Shown here piece by piece: positions 8,450-17,006 of a DNA stretch of 64,000 nucleotides (position 1 is its first letter; every line of letters starts with the position of its first letter). A model generated the notes under the pieces. The model made no database searches and was not told where the DNA came from. It saw only the letters and a list, made by a program, of their open reading frames with translations. Location of the stretch: positions 1 through 64,000 of the forward strand of contig NZ_JABGBO010000012.1 in the NCBI RefSeq assembly GCF_013133775.1, in the 5' to 3' direction. Position numbers and translations under genes: made by a program. This DNA is from Pelistega europaea. Its GTDB lineage: Bacteria; Pseudomonadota; Gammaproteobacteria; Burkholderiales; Burkholderiaceae_B.

Positions 8450-9222
8450 AAAATCAATCAGAAACCTTAGCGGATGCAGTATTGACGCTGTCCAATGTAT
8501 GTAAATCATTTGGAGAGGCACATATTATTCGTCATGTTAACTTTGAGTTAGTAAAAGGGGAACGACACGCTATTATTGGCCCGAATGGTGCAGGAAAATC
8601 AACGCTTTTTCATCTAATCTCTGGGCAATATACACCTACAAAGGGAGAAATACGTTTAAACGGGAAGAGAATAGATCATTTAGAGCCTAATGAAATTAAT
8701 AGACAAGGATTGTCTCGTTCATTCCAAATTACCAATATTTTTCCTAAGTTAAGTGTTTTTGAAAATCTACGTCTAGGGGTAATGCACAAGTATGGTTTGG
8801 ACTACACATTTTGGAAAAGAATTTCTAAGTTTAAGCAGATTACGCAGGAAACGGAACAATTATTGGAGAAAGTACGGTTAGCTCATTACGCAAATGTACT
8901 TGCTGGCGAGCTTTCTTATTCAGAACAGAGGGCTTTAGAGATTGGTATGGCATTGGCATCAGATCCATTTGTTTTGTTACTTGATGAACCAATGGCGGGT
9001 ATGTCAAGAGAAGAGACTGATTATGCTGTCGATTTAATTAAGGAGGTTACACAGGATAGGTCTTTGATGATTGTTGAACATGATATGGATGTTGTGTTTT
9101 CTTTAAGTGACCGAATTAGTGTATTGGTCTATGGAGAGATTATTGCGACGGGGACTCCAGAGGAGATTAGAAATAATGAGTTAGTAAAAGAGGCTTACTT
9201 GGGTAGTGAGGTGACAGTATGA
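8446..9222 (+). CDS. Liv-type ABC transporter ATP-binding protein (LivG family)
   Basis: 258 residues from ATG 8446, which overlaps the upstream TGA and follows an AAGGAGG site; an earlier in-frame ATG at 8416 lacks such a site. It has Walker A GPNGAGKST (45-53), the LivG-type signature LSYSEQRALEIG, Walker B FVLLLDEP and the H-loop in IVEHDMD. It energises uptake together with the LivF-type subunit that follows, whose start overlaps this stop. Confidence 0.92.
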   Translation: MKNQSETLADAVLTLSNVCKSFGEAHIIRHVNFELVKGERHAIIGPNGAGKSTLFHLISGQYTPTKGEIRLNGKRIDHLEPNEINRQGLSRSFQITNIFPKLSVFENLRLGVMHKYGLDYTFWKRISKFKQITQETEQLLEKVRLAHYANVLAGELSYSEQRALEIGMALASDPFVLLLDEPMAGMSREETDYAVDLIKEVTQDRSLMIVEHDMDVVFSLSDRISVLVYGEIIATGTPEEIRNNELVKEAYLGSEVTV

Positions 9223-9929
9223 CGGCATTATTATCGGTACAAAATTTGCATGCTCATTATGGTAAGAGTCATATTTTGCAAGGGGTCAGTTTTGATGTTA
9301 AGTCAAATCAAGTAGTTAGTTTACTGGGGCGTAATGGTTCAGGTCGTTCTACTACGTTAAAGACTATTATGGGGCTAGTGAGAGCGACGGGAGGGCATAT
9401 TTTATTAAACGGTAGAGATGTGGCGAAAGATACCCCTTATCACATATCCCGTGCTGGGATTGCTTATGTCCCAGAGGAAAGAGAGGTCTTTGGTAATCTG
9501 ACGGTTGATGAAAATTTACAAATGGGTATGCAGAGTGCTAGAGCAGGTACAGCGAGTTGGACTGTTGAGGAAATGTTTGATTTCTTCCCTAGGCTCAAGG
9601 AGAGAAGGAATACATTTGCAGGCAATCTTTCTGGGGGTGAGCAGCAAATGTTGACAATTTGTCGCTCTTTACTAGGTAACCCTCAAGTGATACTTATTGA
9701 TGAGCCAACAGAAGGGCTGGCTCCTAAGATTGTAGAGGTCGTAGGAGAAGCAATACAAGAAATTCATCGACGTGGAGTGTCGGTGGTACTTGTAGAGCAG
9801 AAACTGACTATTGCACTAAAAATTTCAACGGAGGTATGTGTATTAGGACATGGAAAAATAGTATTTCATGGTACGCCTGATGAATTAACCTCTAATTCTC
9901 AATTATTTAAGGATTGGTTGGCAGTATGA
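9219..9929 (+). CDS. Liv-type ABC transporter ATP-binding protein (LivF family), Walker A Lys replaced by Arg
   Basis: 236 residues. The signature LSGGEQQM, Walker B VILIDEPTEGLAP and H/Q-loop regions are normal for LivF. The Walker A reads GRNGSGRST (37-45), with Arg43 where the P-loop lysine normally sits; the codon is CGT, so one base change does not explain it away. The partner LivG has a normal lysine, so the transporter would have one canonical and one altered ATP site. It overlaps its neighbours on both sides by four bases. Confidence 0.9.
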   Translation: MTALLSVQNLHAHYGKSHILQGVSFDVKSNQVVSLLGRNGSGRSTTLKTIMGLVRATGGHILLNGRDVAKDTPYHISRAGIAYVPEEREVFGNLTVDENLQMGMQSARAGTASWTVEEMFDFFPRLKERRNTFAGNLSGGEQQMLTICRSLLGNPQVILIDEPTEGLAPKIVEVVGEAIQEIHRRGVSVVLVEQKLTIALKISTEVCVLGHGKIVFHGTPDELTSNSQLFKDWLAV

Positions 9930-10750
9930 GTACGGTAATTTCGGCAGAAGCCTTACAACAATTTGCTAAGGGAAAGGATTTCTTAGGTATTGATGGTAAA
10001 GTCGCATTGATTACAGGTGCGGGTAACGGTATCGGTTTGGCAATTGCGCATGCTTTTGCGGTAAATGGTGTCAAGTTAGTTTTAATAGATATTGATGCTC
10101 ATGCCTTGCAGGAGACAGAGGATGCTTTAAAAGTAGTTAATCCGAAAGTAGAGATTGTTAGTTATCCATTATCTGTTACTGATGAAAATGCGGTAAACCA
10201 GGCTGTGGATGACGCAGTGAAGCACTATGGGCGTATTGATATTCTTATCAATAACGCAGGTGTTTCAATGAATAAACCAACATTGGAGTTGACAGGAGAA
10301 GAGTGGAGAAGAGCCATTGATATTAATGTGAATGGTGTGTTCTATTTTGCTAGAGCAGTGGGAAAGTATATGACGCAGCAGCACGATGGTGTCATTTTGA
10401 ACATGGCTTCAATGTATGGTGTAGTAGCAGCACCTGAGAGGGCTGCTTATTGTGCTAGTAAGGCTTCGGTGGCGATGCTGACAAAGGTATTAGCAGTGGA
10501 GTGGGCGAACCAAGGAGTACGAGTAAATGCTATTGCTCCTGGATATATCAAGACAGCATTGGTGGATGACTTAGTAGCTAGAGGAAGAATGGATTTAGCT
10601 GCCTTGACTAAACGTACGCCAGTTGGACGTCTAGGGGAAATTCATGAAATCGCCCAATTAGCACTATTCTTAGTATCAAAGAATGCATCTTTTATTAATG
10701 GAAATATTAGTGTGATAGATGGTGGATGGTCTACCTATAGTTATATCTAG
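9926..10750 (+). CDS. short-chain dehydrogenase/reductase (SDR)
   Basis: 274 residues from ATG 9926, which overlaps the LivF stop. The Rossmann motif TGAGNGIG (30-37), Asn in NNAG (109-112), Ser162, Tyr175 and Lys179 (YCASK) form a complete classical SDR set. Asp54 and Asp56 after the second strand (LIDID) suggest NAD(H). It probably oxidises a hydroxyl of the imported substrate to a ketone ahead of the E1-E2-E3 complex; this is inferred from the operon. Confidence 0.88.
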   Translation: MSTVISAEALQQFAKGKDFLGIDGKVALITGAGNGIGLAIAHAFAVNGVKLVLIDIDAHALQETEDALKVVNPKVEIVSYPLSVTDENAVNQAVDDAVKHYGRIDILINNAGVSMNKPTLELTGEEWRRAIDINVNGVFYFARAVGKYMTQQHDGVILNMASMYGVVAAPERAAYCASKASVAMLTKVLAVEWANQGVRVNAIAPGYIKTALVDDLVARGRMDLAALTKRTPVGRLGEIHEIAQLALFLVSKNASFINGNISVIDGGWSTYSYI

Positions 10751-10770
10751 CACGTAGTAAGGAGAATTTT

Positions 10771-12966
10771 ATGGCAGAGATGATTGCTCTTAATCCAGCG
10801 AATACTTGGGTTGAGTTGAAAGTAACAGAAGAGGATTGGAAAAAAGCTGATCCTAAGAAATTAGGTACCTTGCTTTCACATATGTACTTAATTCGTATAT
10901 TTGAAGAAACTGTACTAGATTTGGCTATGGCTGGAATGGTACATGGTCCAGCCCATTCCAGTATTGGACAAGAGGGTGGAGCCGCTGGGTCTATTGTTCC
11001 CCTTAGAAGTGATGACCAAATTAATGGTTCTCACCGTGGACATCATCAGTTTTTAAGTAAGGCTCTCGGCTTTGTGGCCAAAGAAGGTATTGATCCTAAA
11101 AATGTACTGTCAGTTGAAATAGAAGAACTCTTGGAAAGAACCTTAGCAGAAATTATGGGGCTATCAAGAGGTTTTTGCAAAGGTCGTGGTGGCTCCATGC
11201 ATTTGCGATGGTCAGAAGCAGGTGTTTTGGGGACGAATGCTATTGTGGGAGGGGGGGTTCCTCTTGCCGCTGGGGCTGCATGGGCACACAAACATGCAGG
11301 GACTGATGCTGTTGCGGTGACCTATTTTGGAGATGGTGCAGTTAATATCGGTTCGGTGTTAGAAACGATGAATTTAGCCGCAGCATGGAAAATTCCTCTT
11401 TGTTTCTTTATTGAGAATAATCGTTATGCAGTTTCCACTCATATAGAAGAAGTTACTGCAGAGCCAAGGTTGTCTGCAAGAGGTTCGGCTTTTAATATTC
11501 CAAGTTGGAAGGTTGATGGAATGAATCCTCTGGCAGTATCCATTGCTATGGAGCAAGCACTAGAACATATGCGTGCAGGTAAGGGGCCAACCATTATTGA
11601 AGCGGATGTTTACCGTTATTTCCACCAAAATGGGGGCTTCCCTGGTAGTGCATTTGGGTATCGTTCAAAAGAAGAAGAGCAAGAATGGAGGCTGCGAGAC
11701 CCTCTCATTCTGCTAGGACAGAAGATGGTGGAGAGGGGGCTTATTTCAGAGGAAGAAATTGAAGCATTGCGTCATCGTATCAAGACGGCTATGCAAAAGA
11801 TTGTGGAAAAACTTACCGAGCAGATTCCAGATGATAAAGCAGGTAAGCGACAAATCAAACCAGAGCTTTGGCCTAATGTTGATTTCAAAGATGTTGGTAT
11901 TCGTAGTGATTTACATGAGTTGGATGGAGTCAGAACGGAGGAGCTTTTCTCCTACCAAGGTAAGGTGGAACAGCGTAAGTTTATTGATGTCGTAGCAGAT
12001 GTGATGAAACATCAGATGACAAAAGATGCTGGTATTGTTGTTTTAGGGGAAGATGTTCACCGCTTAAAAGGTGGTACGAATGGTGCAACGAAGGGGTTGA
12101 CTGAGTTGTTTCCTAATAGGGTATTGGGGACACCTATTAGTGAGAATGCCTTTATGGGATTGGCTGGGGGACTAGCAATGGATGGTCGATATAAACCTGT
12201 CGTTGAGTTTATGTATCCCGATTTTATGTGGGTTGCTGCTGATCAAGTGTTCAACCAAGTAGGAAAAGCAAGACATATGTTTGGTGGTGATATTGATATG
12301 CCACTTGTGTTACGAACCAAGGTAGCTATCGGTTCTGGATATGGCTCTCAACACTTAATGGATCCTGCTGGTATTTTTGTGACGAGTCCAGGTTGGAGAA
12401 TTGTAGCTGCATCAACCCCCTTTGATTATGTCGGCTTGATGAATGCTGCTTTAACAATGAAAGACCCTGTACTTGTTATTGAACACATTGACTTATACAG
12501 TAGTGTAGGCCCTGCCGCTATTGATGATTATGATTATCAAATTCCTTTTGGAAAAGCATCGATACGAAGAGTTGGCTCGAAAGTGACTGTTTTGACTTAT
12601 TTATCGATGGTAAACCATACATTGGATGCTGTTGAAAATACCGGAGTGGATGCCGAAGTTATCGATTTGCGTTGGTTGGATAAAGCAAGCTTGGATTGGG
12701 AAACTATTGAGGCAAGTGTTAGGAAAACTAATAATGTGCTCATTGTTGAACAAGGAGCTCAGGGAACTTCATATGGGGCGTGGTTAGCTGATGAAATTCA
12801 ACGTCGTTTGTTTGATTGGCTAGATCAGCCTATTCAGCGAGTAACAGGAGGAGAGGCATCTCCTAGTATTTCAAAGGTGCTTGAGAGAGCAGCTCATGCT
12901 AGAACAGAAGAGGTAGAACAAGCCCTTGTTCGTATTCAACAAGCGCAGGGAGGTGACAATGTCTGA
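10771..12966 (+). CDS. fused alpha-beta E1 component of a thiamine-diphosphate 2-oxo acid / acetoin dehydrogenase complex
   Basis: 731 residues. Residues 1 to about 370 match the alpha chain, with the thiamine diphosphate motif from GDGAVNIG (187-194) to ENN (215-217). Residues from about 395 (QRKFIDVVADVM) match the transketolase-type beta chain (GEDV, FMYPDF, GYGSQH). The alpha and beta chains, usually two genes, are one protein here. With E2 and E3 downstream it would decarboxylate or cleave a 2-oxo acid or acetoin-like diketone and pass the acyl group to lipoate. The start has an AAGGAG site. Acetoin, pyruvate-like and branched-chain 2-oxo acids cannot be told apart by sequence reading alone. 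Confidence 0.88.
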   Translation: MAEMIALNPANTWVELKVTEEDWKKADPKKLGTLLSHMYLIRIFEETVLDLAMAGMVHGPAHSSIGQEGGAAGSIVPLRSDDQINGSHRGHHQFLSKALGFVAKEGIDPKNVLSVEIEELLERTLAEIMGLSRGFCKGRGGSMHLRWSEAGVLGTNAIVGGGVPLAAGAAWAHKHAGTDAVAVTYFGDGAVNIGSVLETMNLAAAWKIPLCFFIENNRYAVSTHIEEVTAEPRLSARGSAFNIPSWKVDGMNPLAVSIAMEQALEHMRAGKGPTIIEADVYRYFHQNGGFPGSAFGYRSKEEEQEWRLRDPLILLGQKMVERGLISEEEIEALRHRIKTAMQKIVEKLTEQIPDDKAGKRQIKPELWPNVDFKDVGIRSDLHELDGVRTEELFSYQGKVEQRKFIDVVADVMKHQMTKDAGIVVLGEDVHRLKGGTNGATKGLTELFPNRVLGTPISENAFMGLAGGLAMDGRYKPVVEFMYPDFMWVAADQVFNQVGKARHMFGGDIDMPLVLRTKVAIGSGYGSQHLMDPAGIFVTSPGWRIVAASTPFDYVGLMNAALTMKDPVLVIEHIDLYSSVGPAAIDDYDYQIPFGKASIRRVGSKVTVLTYLSMVNHTLDAVENTGVDAEVIDLRWLDKASLDWETIEASVRKTNNVLIVEQGAQGTSYGAWLADEIQRRLFDWLDQPIQRVTGGEASPSISKVLERAAHARTEEVEQALVRIQQAQGGDNV

Positions 12967-13441
12967 AGTGATGAAAATGACCGCTCCTATGGAGGTTGGA
13001 GTAGCGTGTTTAGATTTAGATAAACAACAGCAGTTTTATGTAGATGTACTAGGCATGAAAGTGATTAGTAAATATGTGATTTCTGCAGAGATGGCGGCGA
13101 CTACAGCACTTTCTTGTGAGTCATATACTGTGATTCGACTACAGACTCCATGGGGTGAACGTATCAAGTTATTGCATTCAAATATTACTCAGCCTGTTGC
13201 TGACTCACCAAAATTTATCCTAGAGAGAGCGAATACTATTTACTTGACTTTTATCGTGGATAACCTTGAGCAGATGATGCAAAAACTATCAGACAATGGC
13301 ATTGTCTTTAGTACTGGTACGCAAAAGGTAGAAGTAAGACCTGGAGTTTACTTAGCTTTTTGTGAGGATCCTGAGGGAAATATTTTAGAGTTTGTTCAGT
13401 ATGCTGATATTCGTGAATATCGCAGTGACTTAATGTTATAG
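12959..13441 (+). CDS. VOC superfamily (glyoxalase/bleomycin resistance/dioxygenase) protein
   Basis: 160 residues from ATG 12959, overlapping the E1 stop and preceded by GGAGGTG. Two beta-alpha-beta-beta-beta modules are visible: EVGVACLDLDKQQQFYVDVLGMKV near the start and TIYLTFIVDNLEQMMQKL later, ending CEDPEGNILEFVQ with the usual metal-ligand Glu. The family includes lyases, isomerases, epimerases and dioxygenases. Its place between E1 and E2 suggests that it prepares or detoxifies a pathway intermediate, but the reaction cannot be assigned. Confidence 0.8.
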   Translation: MSEVMKMTAPMEVGVACLDLDKQQQFYVDVLGMKVISKYVISAEMAATTALSCESYTVIRLQTPWGERIKLLHSNITQPVADSPKFILERANTIYLTFIVDNLEQMMQKLSDNGIVFSTGTQKVEVRPGVYLAFCEDPEGNILEFVQYADIREYRSDLML

Positions 13442-13456
13442 AAAAGAGGGGTTGTA

Positions 13457-14683
13457 ATGGCAACATTAATACATATGCCAGAGGTATCGGCAAATACACC
13501 TTCAGCAGTGATTGTGGCGTGGACGAAGAAAGAGGGTGAAAAAGTATCTGTAGGTGATTGTCTTGCGGAGATTGAAACAGATAAGGCAATTATTGAATTT
13601 GCGGCAGATAATGAGGGAGTCCTTGGTAAGATTCTTATTGAGGCGGGTAGTGATGTGAAAGTTGGGACACCTATTGCTGTCCTGTTAAATCATGATGAAA
13701 AAAATATAGATGTAAATGCATTGCTTAGTGAAGTGCCGTCAATCGCTCCTGATGCAGCAGGGGATACGAGTCAGTCTCCTGTGATGTCTGATTCAGTAAA
13801 TCAAGACCTTCCTGTGGTGAGTAGCTCTTCGAGAATCTTTGCTAGCCCTCTTGCTAGAAGGTTAGCAAAACAAAACGATATAGATTTATCAACCGTTAAA
13901 GGAACAGGGCCTAATGGCAGAGTTGTCAAGAACGATATTCAACGTGTCTTGGAAACTAATCGTATGGCACCAACGATGCGTAATGTCGCCATACCAGACC
14001 ATGAGGTTTATACGGATATTCCTCATTCTTCTATGAGAAAAGCAATTGCTCGACGTATGCTCGAGAGCAAGAATACTATCCCACACTTTTATGTGAAAGT
14101 GGATTGTCGAATGGATGCGTTGCTAGCATTACGGGCAAATGTGAATCAGCACGCTGAACGTAAAATTTCAGTGAATGATTTATTAACCAAGATTGTCGCT
14201 TATGCACTTCATCAGTATCCTCAAGTAAATGTTAGTTGGTCTGATGAAGGGCTACGACAATATCATCATAGCGATATTGCCATTGCTGTTTCTACCGATA
14301 GAGGTTTAATTACCCCTATTGTCAAATCTGCAGAGCAAAAAAGTGTATCGGCTATCAGTCAGGAAATTTCTGACCTGGCTACTCGAGCAAGAGAGGGAAA
14401 ATTGCAACCATCAGAGTATCAGGGAGGAACCTTTACCATTAGCAATTTAGGTATGTTTGGTATTCAAGAGTTCAGTGCTATTATCAATCCACCGCAAGCC
14501 GCTATATTGGCGGTAGGAGCTACGGAAGATAGAGTTATCGTAGAGGATAAACAGATGGTCATCGCTTCGATGATGTCAGTCACTTTGTCTGTTGATCACC
14601 GAGCCATTGATGGTTCTGTTGCTGCAGAATGGCTAATGCAGCTTAAAAAACTAATCGAAAACCCACTAAGAGCACTTATATAG
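13457..14683 (+). CDS. dihydrolipoamide acyltransferase (E2 component)
   Basis: 408 residues with the domain order of an E2: one lipoyl domain (1-77) with the lipoylated Lys43 in ETDKAIIE, a peripheral-subunit-binding domain (about 127-161, ASPLARRLAKQNDIDLS), and a catalytic domain ending with DHRAIDG (380-386; His381, Asp385). It transfers the acyl group made by E1 to CoA. A single lipoyl domain fits acetoin or branched-chain complexes better than most bacterial pyruvate complexes. It starts 15 bases after the VOC gene. Confidence 0.92.
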   Translation: MATLIHMPEVSANTPSAVIVAWTKKEGEKVSVGDCLAEIETDKAIIEFAADNEGVLGKILIEAGSDVKVGTPIAVLLNHDEKNIDVNALLSEVPSIAPDAAGDTSQSPVMSDSVNQDLPVVSSSSRIFASPLARRLAKQNDIDLSTVKGTGPNGRVVKNDIQRVLETNRMAPTMRNVAIPDHEVYTDIPHSSMRKAIARRMLESKNTIPHFYVKVDCRMDALLALRANVNQHAERKISVNDLLTKIVAYALHQYPQVNVSWSDEGLRQYHHSDIAIAVSTDRGLITPIVKSAEQKSVSAISQEISDLATRAREGKLQPSEYQGGTFTISNLGMFGIQEFSAIINPPQAAILAVGATEDRVIVEDKQMVIASMMSVTLSVDHRAIDGSVAAEWLMQLKKLIENPLRALI

Positions 14684-14694
14684 GAAATAATACT

Positions 14695-16089
14695 ATGAAC
14701 CAAGTGGAAAAATTTGATGTTGTGGTGATAGGAGCTGGCCCTGGTGGTTATGTGGCCGCTATTCGAGCAGCACAGTTGGGTTTAAAAGTAGCAATTGTAG
14801 AAAAAAATCAATTAGGTGGTATTTGTCTTAATTGGGGATGTATTCCTACAAAAGCTCTGCTAAGTTCCGCATCTGTTTTACGTTCTTTGCGTCATGCTAA
14901 GGACTATGGTATTAGTGTACAAGGAATTAGCGTTGATTTATCAAATGTTGTAGAGCGCTCAAGAAAGGTGGCAAAACAACTTCAGAATGGGGTACAGCAC
15001 TTGATGAAGAAGAATAATGTGACTGTTTTTCAAGGGATAGCATATATCCAAGGAGAAGGTAGCATTGTTATTACTCAAGATACACGAAAACAGACTTTAT
15101 ATGCACGACATATTGTTGTCGCCACTGGAGCCAGTGCTAGAGTATTAGATACTTTCCCTATGGGGAAAGAGGGAGTATGGTATTACAAAGATGCTTTGAT
15201 GCCTGAATGCCTTCCCAAGAAATTGTTAGTGATAGGTGCTGGAGCTATTGGTGTAGAGTTTGCCTGTTTTTATCATGATATGGGGGTAGATGTTACCTTG
15301 ATAGAAGCTGGGGGTAGTATTTTGCCGGCGGAAGATGGTGAGGTTTCTGCTTATATGCAGAATGTACTTAGTAAAGACGGCATTCACCTTCATGTAGGTA
15401 CAATGGTCAAAAGAGCAGAATACCAAGAAGGTAAATGGAATATTACCCTTGATAATAATGAAGAGTCGGTTATACAAGTAGATAAAGTGCTTGTAGCCAT
15501 TGGGGTGGTTGGTAATATTCAACAAATAGGTTTGGAAAATACTAAGGTTGAGGTTAAGCATTCTTTTATTTGTACAGATGACTTTGGAGCTACTGCAGAG
15601 AAAGGTATTTACGCTATTGGTGATGTTGCAGGGGCACCTTGTTTGGCACATAAGGCCTATCACCAAGCCGTTAAGTGTATAGAAAAAATAGCGGGTAAAA
15701 CTCCTAAGGCATTGGATTTTGGAAGGATTCCTGCTTGTACTTATTCATATCCTCAAGTTGCACACATTGGTATGACAGAAGAGGTTGTTAAACAAAAAGG
15801 AATTTCATATAGGATAGGGAAGTTTCCTTTTAGTGCCAATGGTAAGGCTATTGCTGCTGGAGCGACAGAAGGGTTCGTTAAGGTAATCTTTGAACGGAAT
15901 ACGGGAGAGTTACTAGGAGCACATATGGTTGGCCACGATGTTACTGAAATGTTGCAAGGCTATGGCATAGCGATGAGTCTGGAGACAACTGAGCAAGAGT
16001 TAATGGAAACTATTTTTGCACACCCTACTCAGTCTGAGGCAATGCATGAGGCGGTATTAGCGGCATTTGGTCAGGCACTGCATACATAA
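14695..16089 (+). CDS. lpdA: dihydrolipoyl dehydrogenase (E3 component)
   Basis: 464 residues, the normal family length. N-terminal FAD motif GAGPGG (13-18), redox disulfide Cys44 and Cys49 in GGICLNWGC, NAD motif GAGAIGVEFA, second FAD motif YAIGDVAG, and the C-terminal His443-Glu448 pair (HPTQSE). It reoxidises the E2 lipoyl group with NAD+. It is the last gene of the operon; no strong terminator is seen before the next gene. Confidence 0.93.
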   Translation: MNQVEKFDVVVIGAGPGGYVAAIRAAQLGLKVAIVEKNQLGGICLNWGCIPTKALLSSASVLRSLRHAKDYGISVQGISVDLSNVVERSRKVAKQLQNGVQHLMKKNNVTVFQGIAYIQGEGSIVITQDTRKQTLYARHIVVATGASARVLDTFPMGKEGVWYYKDALMPECLPKKLLVIGAGAIGVEFACFYHDMGVDVTLIEAGGSILPAEDGEVSAYMQNVLSKDGIHLHVGTMVKRAEYQEGKWNITLDNNEESVIQVDKVLVAIGVVGNIQQIGLENTKVEVKHSFICTDDFGATAEKGIYAIGDVAGAPCLAHKAYHQAVKCIEKIAGKTPKALDFGRIPACTYSYPQVAHIGMTEEVVKQKGISYRIGKFPFSANGKAIAAGATEGFVKVIFERNTGELLGAHMVGHDVTEMLQGYGIAMSLETTEQELMETIFAHPTQSEAMHEAVLAAFGQALHT

Positions 16090-16115
16090 AGAGAGAAATT
16101 TTTTTAGAAAATATA

Positions 16116-16145
16116 ATGATATATCATATAGGGTATATCCTATAT
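16116..16145. promoter_or_regulatory. candidate GntR/FCD operator upstream of the SDR-SSADH unit
   Basis: Perfect 12-base palindrome ATGATATATCAT (16116-16127), followed at once by an 18-base near-palindrome with TATAGG / CCTATA arms and one mismatch (16127-16144). The same 12-mer forms the core of the long palindrome at 24004-24053, and a related TATAGGG element flanks it there too. The match suggests that the 24126-24812 regulator controls both sites. Confidence 0.6.
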
Positions 16146-16232
16146 TGCGCTAAATGGTGAAATATCGGTATATTTAAACTATGACGGATGGTGCTAGGTA
16201 GTAGTTTTTACGTCATCAAAAGGGGTATTAAA

Positions 16233-16979
16233 TTGCAATTTAACTTTCAAAATAAAAATGTCGTCATCACAGGAGCAACAGGTGGAATAGGTAAGGCGTG
16301 TGCACAGCTATTTGCTGAAGCAGGAGCCTCTTTAATTCTTTGTGATCGTGATATAAAAACACTACAAACGTTGGAAACAGAGCTAAAAAACATCAGGCTA
16401 GACTTGTCTGTTAGGTGTTTTGCATTAGATGTGTCCTCATACGAAGCTATTGATTATTTCGTTGAACAGATACGAAATTATTACAAAGAAGTGGATTATG
16501 TTATTCCATGTGCAGGAATATACCCTGTAGATCCCATCCAGTCTTTAACCAAAGAACGGTGGGATAGTGTCATTGCCATTAATTTGACAGGGGTTTTCTA
16601 TTTAATTCAAGGGTTAGTCCCATTATTATCTGAGCATAGTGCCATTGTTAATTTGTCTTCAATGGCTGCTCATAGAGGAGCATTCTACAACTCTCATTAC
16701 AGTGCGTCGAAAGGAGGCATCATTAGCCTTACTAAAAGTTTGGCTAGAGAGTTAGGTCCTAGAACGCGGGTGAATGTTGTCTCTCCAGGGATTATTGCGA
16801 CAAAGATGATTGATAACATTCCTGATGACCGACAAAATCAATCTAAAGCTGATTCTATGCTGAAGAGGTTGGGTAAGGCAGAGGAGGTTGCGTCTGTTAT
16901 AGCCTTCTTGTGCAGTGATGCAGCAAGTTTTATTACAGCAGAAAATATTCACGTAAATGGTGGACTATACGTGGCTTAA
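16233..16979 (+). CDS. short-chain dehydrogenase/reductase (SDR)
   Basis: The proposed start is TTG 16233 (MQFNFQNKNVVITG), with AAAGGGG eight bases upstream, giving 248 residues; an ATG at 16188 would add 15 residues but has no ribosome site. TGATGGIG lies at 13-20, the third-strand Cys-Ala-Gly (PCAGIY) replaces the usual NNAG, and the active-site SxnYSASK is present. The third-strand variation is common among sugar and hydroxy-acid SDRs. It is followed 27 bases later by an aldehyde dehydrogenase, so both probably act in one pathway. Confidence 0.85.
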   Translation: MQFNFQNKNVVITGATGGIGKACAQLFAEAGASLILCDRDIKTLQTLETELKNIRLDLSVRCFALDVSSYEAIDYFVEQIRNYYKEVDYVIPCAGIYPVDPIQSLTKERWDSVIAINLTGVFYLIQGLVPLLSEHSAIVNLSSMAAHRGAFYNSHYSASKGGIISLTKSLARELGPRTRVNVVSPGIIATKMIDNIPDDRQNQSKADSMLKRLGKAEEVASVIAFLCSDAASFITAENIHVNGGLYVA

Positions 16980-17006
16980 TCGTATTTGTAAGTAAAGGAG
17001 ATATAA

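Noticed and set aside
15226-15666. 146-codon minus-strand open frame opposite the E3 gene
   Set aside because: It lies wholly inside a clear dihydrolipoyl dehydrogenase, and its translation has no domain features; a shadow frame.
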